From positions 1 to 64,000 of the forward strand of contig CANGJB010000013.1 of the NCBI GenBank assembly GCA_947453945.1: 64,000 nucleotides of DNA. The letters are read 5' to 3'. The position numbers and the translations under genes are program-made. Under the pieces are notes generated by a model. The model saw nothing but the letters and a program-made list of their open reading frames with translations, had not been told where the DNA came from and made no database searches. This DNA comes from Sphingomonadaceae bacterium (lineage in GTDB: Bacteria; Pseudomonadota; Alphaproteobacteria; Sphingomonadales; Sphingomonadaceae). Shown piece by piece: positions 18,871-27,441 of the stretch. Numbering within the stretch: position 1 is the stretch's first letter; each line of letters starts with the position of its first letter.

Positions 18871-19617
18871 ATGGTTCACGTTTCGTTCGCCCCATTTCCC
18901 TTTGCCGGGCAGGAGTTTGCGCTGGCCCCCAGCCGCGCGCTCTATTGGGCCGAAGAACGCGCGCTGCTGGTGGCAGATCTCCACCTCGAAAAGGCCAGCT
19001 TCTTCGCGCAGCGCGGCCAGATGCTCCCGCCATACGACAGCCGGGAGACCCTGTCGCGAATCGCCACCGCGATCCGCGAGACAGGTGCGCGCCGCGTGCT
19101 CTGCCTGGGGGACAATTTCCACGATAGCCACGGCCCCGCCCGGCTCGAACCCCACGCCGCCGGAATGCTCGATGCGCTGATGCGCTCCACCGAATGGGTC
19201 TGGATCACCGGAAATCACGATACCAAGGACAAGAGCGTCGAGGCTCAGGGTGTCGCCGAACTCGAAGTGCGCGGCATCATGCTGCGCCACGAGGCCCGCC
19301 CCGGAGAGACCGCGCCCGAGCTTTCGGGCCACTTCCACCCAAAGCTCAGCGTTACCGCGCGCGGCCGCCGCGTCGCGCGGCCCTGCGCCGTCGCCAGCGA
19401 ACACCGCCTGATCCTGCCCGCATTCGGCGCGCTGACTGGCGGGATGAACGCCGCCGATCCTGCCATCCTCGGCGCGCTCCAGCCCGCCCGCGCCATCGAT
19501 GCGCTGGTCGCGGTAGCCGGCTCTGGCGCCGGCAAGCTCGCCCGCTTTCCCCTCTGGCGTCATTCAAAGCCCTCTGCTCTTCAGGGGAAAGGGTTGGGAG
19601 ATGGGCATTCCGCTTAA
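18871..19617 (+). CDS. pdeM: PdeM-like metallophosphoesterase (ligase-associated DNA damage response type)
   Basis: A 248-residue calcineurin-fold phosphoesterase. Metal motifs are in order: DLHLEKASFF, GDNFHD, GNHD and GHFHPK. PdeM proteins usually accompany LigD/LigB-type ligase, Lhr helicase and an exonuclease in a DNA-repair cluster. None of those is adjacent here, so this copy is isolated between hemF and infC. ATG 18871 lies 45 bp from the divergent hemF start, with GCAAGG before it. Confidence 0.82.
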   Translation: MVHVSFAPFPFAGQEFALAPSRALYWAEERALLVADLHLEKASFFAQRGQMLPPYDSRETLSRIATAIRETGARRVLCLGDNFHDSHGPARLEPHAAGMLDALMRSTEWVWITGNHDTKDKSVEAQGVAELEVRGIMLRHEARPGETAPELSGHFHPKLSVTARGRRVARPCAVASEHRLILPAFGALTGGMNAADPAILGALQPARAIDALVAVAGSGAGKLARFPLWRHSKPSALQGKGLGDGHSA

Positions 19618-19728
19618 CCTCAAACCAACCTTCCCGCTTTATCTGCGGCCGCATTGTGTTAAGAGCGCGCGGGGATATGCCGCTACAATGCGGACATCCC
19701 CATTTTTGAAACATCAGGAGCAAGCACT

Positions 19729-20271
19729 ATAGCCCCCCCACCCCGGCGCATGATGGCGCCCCCAGTGAAAACCGGCCCCCGTTACAACCAGCTCATCTCC
19801 GTGCCCAAAGTGCGCGTGATCGATGAGAACGGTGAAAATATCGGTGTCATGTACACCCGCGAAGCGATCGATCAGGCGGCCGAAGTCGGCCTCGATCTGG
19901 TTGAAGTCTCGCCCAACGCTGATCCGCCGGTATGCAAATTCCTCGATGTCGGCAAATTCCGCTACGAAGCGCAGAAAAAGGCCAACCTCGCCCGCAAGAG
20001 CCAGAAGACGCAGGAGATCAAGGAGATCAAGATGCGTCCGAACATCGATGACCACGATTACGACACCAAGATGCGCAATGTCGTGAAGTTCATCGAAGAA
20101 GGTGACAAGGTCAAGATCACACTCCGCTTCCGCGGCCGTGAGCTTTCGCACCAGCAGATCGGCATGAACCTCCTGCGCAAGGTGCAGGACGACGTCGCCG
20201 AAATCGCCAAGGTCGAAGCCTTCCCCCGCATGGAAGGCCGCCAGATGCTGATGGTCCTCTCGCCCAAGTAA
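19729..20271 (+). CDS. infC: Translation initiation factor IF-3, probable AUA start
   Basis: A 180-residue IF-3, exactly the length of E. coli IF-3 when read from the ATA at 19729. The N domain ([18 protein letters not shown]) and C domain ([30 protein letters not shown]) are intact. A clear AGGAG at 19716-19720 is placed 8 bp before the ATA, while the in-frame ATGs at 19750/19753 have no Shine-Dalgarno at usable spacing. A non-canonical start fits the classical autoregulation of infC, in which IF-3 rejects such codons. rpmI and rplT do not follow. Confidence 0.93.
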   Translation: MAPPPRRMMAPPVKTGPRYNQLISVPKVRVIDENGENIGVMYTREAIDQAAEVGLDLVEVSPNADPPVCKFLDVGKFRYEAQKKANLARKSQKTQEIKEIKMRPNIDDHDYDTKMRNVVKFIEEGDKVKITLRFRGRELSHQQIGMNLLRKVQDDVAEIAKVEAFPRMEGRQMLMVLSPK

Positions 20272-20582
20272 GGCGCCAGCCCCGCCGCCATGCCCCTCCA
20301 AGGAGCAGGCACGCGGCGGCGGCATTGCAAAACCCTTTGCAAAACCGTTTTCCTACCCCGCCACTCATCGCCTATGGCAGTAAGCGGCGGGGCGGGGGTT
20401 GCCTTGCGCATGGCGAAAGGGCGGGCATTCGTGATCGAGAGCGTGGGCTGGTTTATGATCGAGAGAACCGATCAAAACCGCAATATTGATCGATCCGGAT
20501 TATTCCTCAGGGCCGTGTCAACCGTGTCAACCTCATCCCGATTTGGGACACGGGCCTGCCGCAGCGCAGTTCGGCCGGGCGC
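20272..20582. other. Intergenic region between infC and the DASS transporter gene
   Basis: No convincing gene is seen in these 311 bases. Close behind infC are GC-rich inverted segments (around 20281-20325 and 20366-20398) that could end the infC transcript. A near-tandem TTGCAAAAC pair (around 20325-20346), two GATCGAGAG copies (about 20432 and 20457) and a tandem CCGTGTCAA pair (20513-20530) are also visible. The promoter of the transporter gene must lie here. Confidence 0.4.
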
Positions 20583-22001
20583 ATGAACGCCCGGCAAATC
20601 GCCCTTATCGCCGGCCCGCTCGGCCTTCTCGCCACGCTGCTCATCGCCGCGCCCACCGGGATGCCGCCCACCGCATGGCACACCGCAGGGCTCGTCTGGT
20701 GGATGGCGGTGTGGTGGATGACAGAGGCGATGCCGCTTTCAGCCACCGCGCTCCTGCCCTTCATCGTCCTGCCGCTCACCGGCGTTGCCGATGCGAACAA
20801 GACCGCCTCGGCCTATTACTCGCCGATCATGTTCCTCTTCGTCGGCGGTGCGTTCCTCGCGCTCGCCATTGAGCGGACCGGCCTGCACCGCCGTCTTGCG
20901 CTGGCCATGCTCGCCCATGCCGGCAACAGCCCGGTGCGCCTGCTGCTCGCCGTCATGACTGCGACGGCCTCGATCTCGATGTTCATCTCGAACACTTCGA
21001 CCGCGCTCATCATGATGCCCATGGCGCTCGCCATCCTCACCTCCGGCGGAGTAAAGCCGGGAGAGACGGACGGCATGGCCGGGGCGCTTCCCATGGGCGT
21101 CGCGTTTGCCGCCACGCTTGGCGGCTATGGCACCATCGTCGGCACCCCCACCAATGCCATTGCCGCCGGCCTGCTCGATCGCACGCTCGGGCTCAAGATC
21201 AGCTTCCTCGAATGGTCCGCCTTCGGCCTGCCCATCGTCATCATCGGCGTGCCGCTTGCCGCCCTGATCATCGCGCGCGTCCACCGCATCGGCCCGGATA
21301 GCTTCGATCCCGCCGCGGCGCGGGGTGCCATCGCGCATTCGGTGCGCTGGACCATGCCTGAACGCCGCCTCGTCCCGCTGTTCCTCCTCACCGTGCTCGC
21401 CTGGGTCACGCTGCCGATCACCGAAAGCCTGTTTCCCAAAGGCGGGCTGACCGACGGCACCATCGCCGCCATCGCCGGGCTCGTCCTCTTCATCCTGCCC
21501 GATGGCACGGGCCGCGCGATGCTGACCTGGAAAGAGGCAAACCGCATGCCTTGGGATGTCGTCCTGATGTTCGGCGGCGGCCTCAGCCTCGCCATGGGCA
21601 TGGACGCGTCAGGCCTCAGCGATTGGCTCGCCACCGCGATGCTGCCGCTGCGCCATGTCCCGCTTCCTCTCGTCGCGCTCGTGCTGGTGGGCTTCGTGGT
21701 GATCGTCACCGAATTTGCCAGCAATATCGCGGCCGCCAGCGGGATCATGCCCGTCGTCGCCGCGCTGTGCGGGGCGCTCGGCGCCGATCCGATCCTGCTC
21801 GCCCTCCCCGCCGCGCTCGCGGCCAGCTGGGGTTTCATGCTGCCCGCCGGCACCGGCGCCAATGCACTGGCGTGGGGCACCGGCCACATCGCCATGCCGC
21901 GCGTGCTGCGCGCGGGGTTCATGCTCGATCTGGCAGGCGTGCTGCTGATCGTCGGCACCGTCTGGGGCATGGCCGCGCTGCTGCGGCTCGGCGGCGGCTA
22001 A
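20583..22001 (+). CDS. DASS/SLC13 family sodium-coupled anion transporter
   Basis: A 472-residue inner-membrane protein with about 11 hydrophobic helices. The first SNT motif (FISNTSTALIMMPMA, about 138-152) and GTPTNAI are typical of divalent-anion sodium symporters of the succinate/sulfate type. In the second inverted repeat the usual SNT is replaced by SNI (EFASNIAAASGIMP). Dicarboxylates are the likely substrate class. The next gene on the other strand is a PEP-carboxylase-like protein, but they are convergent. Confidence 0.88.
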   Translation: MNARQIALIAGPLGLLATLLIAAPTGMPPTAWHTAGLVWWMAVWWMTEAMPLSATALLPFIVLPLTGVADANKTASAYYSPIMFLFVGGAFLALAIERTGLHRRLALAMLAHAGNSPVRLLLAVMTATASISMFISNTSTALIMMPMALAILTSGGVKPGETDGMAGALPMGVAFAATLGGYGTIVGTPTNAIAAGLLDRTLGLKISFLEWSAFGLPIVIIGVPLAALIIARVHRIGPDSFDPAAARGAIAHSVRWTMPERRLVPLFLLTVLAWVTLPITESLFPKGGLTDGTIAAIAGLVLFILPDGTGRAMLTWKEANRMPWDVVLMFGGGLSLAMGMDASGLSDWLATAMLPLRHVPLPLVALVLVGFVVIVTEFASNIAAASGIMPVVAALCGALGADPILLALPAALAASWGFMLPAGTGANALAWGTGHIAMPRVLRAGFMLDLAGVLLIVGTVWGMAALLRLGGG

Positions 22002-22038
22002 GGCGCGGACCTATGCGGGGCAAGCGAGGGTCGGCCCC

Positions 22039-24849
22039 TCACCCATGCGCCCCGAAGTGGTTCGCAATCGCAGCTGAAATCCTAAGGTTCAGCGCATGGG
22101 CCCGCTCAATCGGATCGATAAACCGCGTGCGGATCACGCCGTAGCCTTCGCCGCGGTTGTCCGGGTAGTCGGTGGGCTCGTTCACCGGGAAGTCCTCGAT
22201 TTCAGGCTCGACCACAGGGTAGGCGCGCCGCAGCTGTGCCAGCGCTTCGTCCACCCGCAGCGAGAGGACCATCTCCAGCACATCCTCACGGCTCACATCG
22301 TTGGAGCGCGAGAACGGCGGCACCTGCACCGCGCGCAGGAACATGTGCATCAAGAGCGCAAGCCGCAGCGCTTGCAGCAGCGCGATGGTGCGGCGCTGGT
22401 CATCCATCGCGCTGCTGCGCGCCTGGTCGCCGGGAATCATCGCCAGCAGCCGATGCAGCTTCATCCAGTCCACCCGAAGCCGTGAGGCAAGGCGGCGAAA
22501 CACACCCGCGCGGTCGTCCTTGGTCAGGTATTCCGCCAGCGCAATGCAGGCATTCTCCAGCGCGGTTTCGGTGCCGCGGTAGGGCCGGCTCGCCCAATAG
22601 GCCGAATTGAACAGCTCCCCAAAGCACGCCACCGTCTTGATCGAAGCAAGCCCATTGGCCGCGCGCAGCAGCCGCACCAGTTGGCGCCCGCGCACCGAAT
22701 GGCCAAGCAGTTCGGCCACCGCCTCGGCCTCCTCCCCCGCCGCAATGCCGGCGCCTGCAATCACGTTCACCGGATAGCCGATTTGCTGCAGGATCGCGTT
22801 GTGCGGGATCGCGCGGATTTGCCTCAGGCTCATCGTGCGGTCGCTGGCGATATCCGATTGCCGCCGCGAAACCCGGCTGCCCGTGGTCTTGAGCATCCCG
22901 AGCCCGAACGCCGTAACAGCGCGGGCATACGTCACGCTTTCCAGCTGCTCGCGCTGCACGCGGCGGATCGCGCGGTAGAAATCGAGGGAGAGGTCGGTGC
23001 GGTCGTAAAACGGATCGGGTTCCGCCTCCCCCCGCAGCCCATCTTCCACCTCGATGATCCGCGTGAGCGTCGCGAGCGCCAGTTCATCGCTGCGGAAAAA
23101 GAGATAGCCGTCCCCGCCCTGAAAGCTTGCCTCGGGCTCCAGCGAAATATCCGCCCGGGCAAAGCGCCCGCGTGCCCAGCGGCTCAGCGGCCAAGTCAGC
23201 CGGTCGGCAAAGCCCGAAGGATGCGCGCCGCGACCCATGCTCTCGCCGTGGGTGTTGAACACCAGCGCCGCCACATCGGTCAGCCCCGCCGCCTTCATTG
23301 CCGCCGCAAGCCGCCCCTGCAGACGTTCGATGGCCAGTGCCGCCGGGATTTGCCCCATGAAGCGCCCGGCATCGGAAAAGCCGGTCTGGATCGCCAGCCG
23401 CCCGCGCTGGCGCACGTATTGGCGATAGGATTCCTCCGCCAGCAGCGCTTCAATAAACCGCCCGCCATGCTCCAGCGCGGCTTCGGTTTCGAACAGCGGC
23501 GAAACATCGACTTTGCCTTCGATCCCCAGCAACCGCGCGAAATAGAGCGCGGCCAGCACCGTCTGCGGCTGCTCGCATTCGGCAATCAGCATGCGGATCG
23601 GCGCATCGGCATCGATGTGATGAAGGATCTGCGCCATCACGAGGAACTGGCGCATCGCGGTCGAGGTCTCGATGGCCAGCGCGGCGAAATTGGCGCGGAG
23701 CGGCGAGACCTCGGCCAGGAGCTCGCGCAGCTTGGAAAGCGCGCTCTTGCTGGCGAGATCGAGCGTACCTTCAGGATCGATCCGCCGCCGCAGCGCGTTC
23801 AGAAGCTGCGAGGCATTCACCCGGAAGTGGATCCAGCCCATGCCGAGCCCGTCCGCGCGCATCGCGCCGGCCAGCACCGCGAGCGCGATGGCCGCATCGC
23901 CCTCGGCTGCCTTAGCCTCGGCCTCAAGCGCCGTGATCACGGGGCCAAGCGACAGCAGCTTGTCGGGATGCTCCGCCGTGAGCGCGTTGGCCGCCGCTGC
24001 CAGCACCTCGGGCTCAGCGCCGAGCCCGGCGAAGTGCGCGGCCATCCCGGCCGCATGCGCCGCCGCGCCGCGCAAGGTGGCCAGCAGCGCATGATCCGGC
24101 GCCACCGCCGCAAGCTGGGCGGCATAGCTTTCCAGCCGCCGCGCCTTTTCCTGAAGCCGGAAAGCAATCGAGGTGGACCACGAGATATCGGTCCGCCCGT
24201 CCATGTCATAGCCGACCCAGCTGGCGAAGCGGAACGGCAGCGGCTTGAAATCGAGCCAGCGGCCCGGCCAGCGCGCCCGCGCATGGGCCAGCAGCGCAGC
24301 ATTGATCCGGTCGCGCGCCGCGCCTGCGCGCTCTATGGCGGCAAGCGCCTCGAGGTGCTCGTAGTCCAGCGTCACCTTCGGCCCTGCGCCGGGCACCTGG
24401 CACACGGTCGCCGCCATCGGATCGTCGGCCAGCGCGGCCTCAGCCACCGCATCGGATTCGGCGGGGCTCAACAGGAATGTGGGGTGCGCGGTGAACACCG
24501 CGTGGAGCAGCGGGCGCTCCCACCGGCGGCGGAACTCGGCAAACCCATCTTCTTCATTGAGCAGCGCCGCCACACGCGCCACGTTCTCCGCCGGATCGGT
24601 TGGTGCGACAAGCGCGCGCAGCCGCGATGCGCGCGCCTGCAGGCCTTCGCATTCCAGCGCAGCGACCAGCGCTTCGATTGCAGCAAGGTCCATGGCGCCG
24701 CTTTCCAGCTTGCGCGAAAGATCGTGGCTTAGTTGGAAGACGGGGTTGAACAGCGGGGTTTCGGCGGTCCGCGTGTGCAGTTGCTGCAACCGGTCCCTCA
24801 GCGAATTGACCGTATCCATGGGCGTGGCCTTCCCCGTCTTGCGCGTCAT
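22039..24849 (-). CDS. Divergent phosphoenolpyruvate carboxylase-like protein
   Basis: A 936-residue protein collinear with bacterial PEP carboxylase, which carboxylates PEP to oxaloacetate. TAHPT (120-124) and an LRAIP-like segment (QIRAIP) are conserved. Other signatures are altered. The usual SWMGGDRDGNP reads SWVGYDMDGRTD (about 210-221), GYSDSxKDAG reads GFSDAGRFMG (near 490), and FHGRGGxxGRGGGP reads FNTHGESMGRGAHP (near 530). The C-terminal NTG-type end is replaced by FGAHG. Whether it is an active PEP carboxylase is doubtful from sequence. Its start overlaps the eda stop (ATGA), so the two are translationally coupled. Confidence 0.78.
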   Translation of the reverse strand: MTRKTGKATPMDTVNSLRDRLQQLHTRTAETPLFNPVFQLSHDLSRKLESGAMDLAAIEALVAALECEGLQARASRLRALVAPTDPAENVARVAALLNEEDGFAEFRRRWERPLLHAVFTAHPTFLLSPAESDAVAEAALADDPMAATVCQVPGAGPKVTLDYEHLEALAAIERAGAARDRINAALLAHARARWPGRWLDFKPLPFRFASWVGYDMDGRTDISWSTSIAFRLQEKARRLESYAAQLAAVAPDHALLATLRGAAAHAAGMAAHFAGLGAEPEVLAAAANALTAEHPDKLLSLGPVITALEAEAKAAEGDAAIALAVLAGAMRADGLGMGWIHFRVNASQLLNALRRRIDPEGTLDLASKSALSKLRELLAEVSPLRANFAALAIETSTAMRQFLVMAQILHHIDADAPIRMLIAECEQPQTVLAALYFARLLGIEGKVDVSPLFETEAALEHGGRFIEALLAEESYRQYVRQRGRLAIQTGFSDAGRFMGQIPAALAIERLQGRLAAAMKAAGLTDVAALVFNTHGESMGRGAHPSGFADRLTWPLSRWARGRFARADISLEPEASFQGGDGYLFFRSDELALATLTRIIEVEDGLRGEAEPDPFYDRTDLSLDFYRAIRRVQREQLESVTYARAVTAFGLGMLKTTGSRVSRRQSDIASDRTMSLRQIRAIPHNAILQQIGYPVNVIAGAGIAAGEEAEAVAELLGHSVRGRQLVRLLRAANGLASIKTVACFGELFNSAYWASRPYRGTETALENACIALAEYLTKDDRAGVFRRLASRLRVDWMKLHRLLAMIPGDQARSSAMDDQRRTIALLQALRLALLMHMFLRAVQVPPFSRSNDVSREDVLEMVLSLRVDEALAQLRRAYPVVEPEIEDFPVNEPTDYPDNRGEGYGVIRTRFIDPIERAHALNLRISAAIANHFGAHG

Positions 24850-25463
24850 CCCCGCGCCAGAGCCGCTGCCGCGCGCGCTGCCGCCTCGATTGCAAGCGCA
24901 TCGGGAGCGCCCTTACCCACCACCCAGGAGCCGCCGACGCACAGCACAGGCCCAAAGCCCAGCCATTCCGGCGCGCTTTCCAGCGTGATCCCTCCCGTCG
25001 GGCAAAACTGGCACTGATGAAACGGCGCAGCAAGCGCTTTAAGGGCGGGCAAACCGCCAGACGCAGCGGCAGGGAAGAACTTGAAATGCGTGAGCCCCAG
25101 ATCAAGCCCGCGCATGATATCGCCCGCATTGGCAATGCCGGGCAGATAGGGAATGCCTGCGGAAACCGCTGCGGCGCCCAGTCGCTCGGTCAGCCCGGGC
25201 GAAACGATGAATTCCGCCCCGGCATCGATCGAGGTTTTCAGCGTCTGCGGATCGGTCACCGTGCCCGCGCCGACAATCGCGCCCTCAACCGTGCGCATCG
25301 CGCGGATCACGTCGAGCGCGGCAGGCGTGCGCAGCGTGACTTCGAGCACGCGAAGCCCGCCCGCGACCAGCGCGCGCGCGACAGGCACCGCATGGGCCAC
25401 GTCCTCGATCACCAATACCGGAATAACCGGGGCGTTTCGCATGATGGTTTCGATGGGCTTCAT
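24846..25463 (-). CDS. eda: 2-keto-3-deoxy-6-phosphogluconate aldolase
   Basis: A 205-residue class I aldolase of the Entner-Doudoroff pathway, cleaving KDPG to pyruvate and glyceraldehyde 3-phosphate. The general base E41 lies in EVTLRTP. The Schiff-base lysine is K128 in HFKFFPA, and the phosphate-binding GGI (PTGGIT) is present. It is the first gene of a two-gene unit with the PEPC-like gene. The other Entner-Doudoroff genes are not in this window. Confidence 0.95.
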   Translation of the reverse strand: MKPIETIMRNAPVIPVLVIEDVAHAVPVARALVAGGLRVLEVTLRTPAALDVIRAMRTVEGAIVGAGTVTDPQTLKTSIDAGAEFIVSPGLTERLGAAAVSAGIPYLPGIANAGDIMRGLDLGLTHFKFFPAAASGGLPALKALAAPFHQCQFCPTGGITLESAPEWLGFGPVLCVGGSWVVGKGAPDALAIEAAARAAAALARG

Positions 25464-25596
25464 GGGAACTCGCTGGGCTGGTGAGGAACGCCTTCAGACC
25501 TACCGCGCACGGCCGCGCCGTGCAGCCTGCAATCGGCGGGGTGCATAGCTATTCTTCGACTTGCACGGCGCGAAATGACTGAGTCCATGCCCCTAC

Positions 25597-25673
25597 CCCG
25601 CTCATGCTGAGCCTTTCGATGCATCACGCACGGCGGTCGCGCCAACACCCTTCGACAAGCTCAGGGTGAGCGG
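25597..25673. repeat. Paired REP-like element (two inverted copies)
   Basis: The right copy contains CACCCTTCGACAAGCTCAGG followed by GTGAGCGG (25646-25673), a hairpin-forming element very common in sphingomonad intergenic DNA. A degraded inverted copy, CCGCTCATGCTGAGCCTTTC, lies at 25599-25618. Together they form a REPIN-like pair between hemN and eda. A separate 7-bp hairpin GCACGGC/GCCGTGC is at 25507-25523. Confidence 0.6.
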
Positions 25674-25709
25674 AGTAGGAGTGGTACGGGCGCGGGACGG
25701 CACCCCCTC

Positions 25710-27041
25710 TCAGATCGCCGAACTGAAGCTGCGTTCCTCGCCGCGATAGGCATCGAACACCGAAGCGATCGCGCGCGCATATGGCACCGCGCCCGCTTCC
25801 AGCCGCAGCCATCCGCGCTCCCAGGTCACCAGCCCGGCAGCTGCAAACGGCTCTAGCCGGGCGCGCGCCGTGTTCTGCAATTCGGGCTCGATCCATGCCG
25901 CGCCCTTGCACAGCAGCGCTTCGATCAACGCGGTGCGGCGCGCGTCCTCTGCCGTGGTTTCCAGCCCCTTGCGGCCGGCAAGGCAGTCTGCGCCAATCAG
26001 CATCCGGTAGCGCCCGGGGTTCTTTTCGTTCTGCACCTTCAGCCCCGGCATCTCGCTGATGGCCGAAGCGCCAAGGCCGATCAGCACCGGCGAAGGATCG
26101 CTGGTGAACCCCTGAAAATTGCGCCGCAGCGTGCCCGAAAGCGCCGCCTTGGCCAGACTGTCGCCCGGCAGCGCGAAGTGATCAAAGCCCACCGCCTGAT
26201 AGCCCGCATCGATGAGCTGCCGCGCGCCCTGTGCGGCCATGCGGAAGCGCCCGCGCTGATCGGGCAGGTCCGATCCATCGATCCGGCGCTGACGCGGGAT
26301 GAGGTGGGGCACGTGGGCATAGCCGAACAGCGCGATCCGCTCCGGCCCCATCGCCGCGCTTTGCGCCAGTGTTTCCGCCAGCACCGCATCGTCCTGATGT
26401 GGCAGGCCATACATCAGATCGAAGTTGATCGAACCGACTTTGGCCGCGCGCAAGCCGTCTACGGCGCGCTCGATCATCTCGATCGGCTGCACCCGCCCGA
26501 TTGCCTGCTGCACAGCGGGGTTCAGCGTCTGCACGCCAAGGCTCACGCGGGTGACGCCGATACCCCGGATCGCGGTGAGCCAGTCGCGCGTCAACGTGCG
26601 CGGATCGAGCTCTACCGAGAGCGCCGGGCGCACAAAGCGGAAGGCGAGCACCAGCGCATCGATCAGCCGCACGAATTCGGTGGGCGGCACGGCATTGGGG
26701 CTGCCGCCGCCAAAGGCGATGTGCTCGATCCGCACCGAAGGGTCCAGCATCTCCGCCACCAGCGCGATTTCGCGGTGCAAGGCCTCCAGATAAGCGGTCA
26801 GCCGGTGGCGCTTGTTGGCAGCCCCCGTATTGCACCCGCAATACCAGCAGATCTCCTCGCAATAGGGGATGTGCAAGTAGATCGAAACCGGTCCGCTCAG
26901 CCGTTCCAGCGCCGCGCGCTGGCGCGCCTCGAAGCTTTCCTCAGCGAACTCTGCCGCCGTTGGATAGCTGGTATAGCGCGGGACCGGCCGGGCCAGAAGC
27001 TCGGGGTAATAGGTCCAGTCAGCGAATTGTTCTGCTTGCAT
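25710..27041 (-). CDS. hemN: Oxygen-independent coproporphyrinogen III dehydrogenase
   Basis: A 443-residue radical-SAM enzyme performing the same step as HemF without oxygen. The cluster motif is Y-C-EEI-C-WY-C (CX3CX2C), followed by FGGGSPN, SVELDP, RVSLGVQT and FDLMYGLPHQ. Start ATG 27041 gives MQAEQFADWTYYPELLARPVPRYTSYPTA-like family spacing and has GGAG upstream. It is the last gene of the cbb3 oxidase operon, 4 bp behind the small cysteine-rich gene. That places low-oxygen haem synthesis under the same control as the oxidase. Confidence 0.95.
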   Translation of the reverse strand: MQAEQFADWTYYPELLARPVPRYTSYPTAAEFAEESFEARQRAALERLSGPVSIYLHIPYCEEICWYCGCNTGAANKRHRLTAYLEALHREIALVAEMLDPSVRIEHIAFGGGSPNAVPPTEFVRLIDALVLAFRFVRPALSVELDPRTLTRDWLTAIRGIGVTRVSLGVQTLNPAVQQAIGRVQPIEMIERAVDGLRAAKVGSINFDLMYGLPHQDDAVLAETLAQSAAMGPERIALFGYAHVPHLIPRQRRIDGSDLPDQRGRFRMAAQGARQLIDAGYQAVGFDHFALPGDSLAKAALSGTLRRNFQGFTSDPSPVLIGLGASAISEMPGLKVQNEKNPGRYRMLIGADCLAGRKGLETTAEDARRTALIEALLCKGAAWIEPELQNTARARLEPFAAAGLVTWERGWLRLEAGAVPYARAIASVFDAYRGEERSFSSAI

Positions 27042-27045
27042 CGAC

Positions 27046-27285
27046 CTACTCCTCGGCCTCACCCTCATCCTGCGAACAGCACGTATCGGCCCCGCCGCGC
27101 CTGCGCATTGCGCTATGGCAAATCTTGCAACACTGTTTTTCCGGATCGTGATTTTTCATGGGCAGCGGAATCGGCGCGCCGCCGCTGCACAGCGCGACCA
27201 TCACCGGATGCGCGGGAAATGCCTGCACGGGGATCGCCAGCTGCACTACCGCCAGCGCGCCGAGCAGGGCGAAGCTGCGGTTCAC
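27046..27285 (-). CDS. Small exported cysteine-rich protein in the cbb3 operon
   Basis: A 79-residue protein not recognised as a named family. An N-terminal hydrophobic segment (4-22, ALLGALAVVQLAIPVQA) looks like a signal peptide or anchor. The remainder has six cysteines and two histidines: C33, H46, C52-C53, C56-H57 and C69-C70, including QCCKICH. The GTG start overlaps the ccoS stop (GTGA). Its position between the copper-oxidase assembly genes and hemN suggests copper or redox handling in the periplasm; this is inference from composition and context only. Confidence 0.7.
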   Translation of the reverse strand: MNRSFALLGALAVVQLAIPVQAFPAHPVMVALCSGGAPIPLPMKNHDPEKQCCKICHSAMRRRGGADTCCSQDEGEAEE

Positions 27286-27431
27286 AGCGGCGTATCCTCG
27301 TCGATAAGTATGCGCGCCGCCGCCCCGTCCAGATCGCTGAACTGCCCGCCGCGCAGCGCCCAGAAGAACGCCGCAAGGCCCAGCAGCCCCATGCCAAGCG
27401 CGATGGGGATGAGGATGAGGATTGAGGTCAT
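27282..27431 (-). CDS. ccoS: cbb3-type cytochrome oxidase assembly protein CcoS
   Basis: A 49-residue single-pass membrane protein with a hydrophobic N-terminus (ILILIPIALGMGLLGLAAFFWAL) followed by the family motif RGGQFSDLDGAAARIL. CcoS is needed for cofactor incorporation into cbb3 oxidase. It lies 10 bp downstream of ccoI, and its stop overlaps the GTG of the cysteine-rich gene. Short but unambiguous by motif and position. Confidence 0.9.
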   Translation of the reverse strand: MTSILILIPIALGMGLLGLAAFFWALRGGQFSDLDGAAARILIDEDTPL

Positions 27432-27441
27432 TTCGCGGCCC

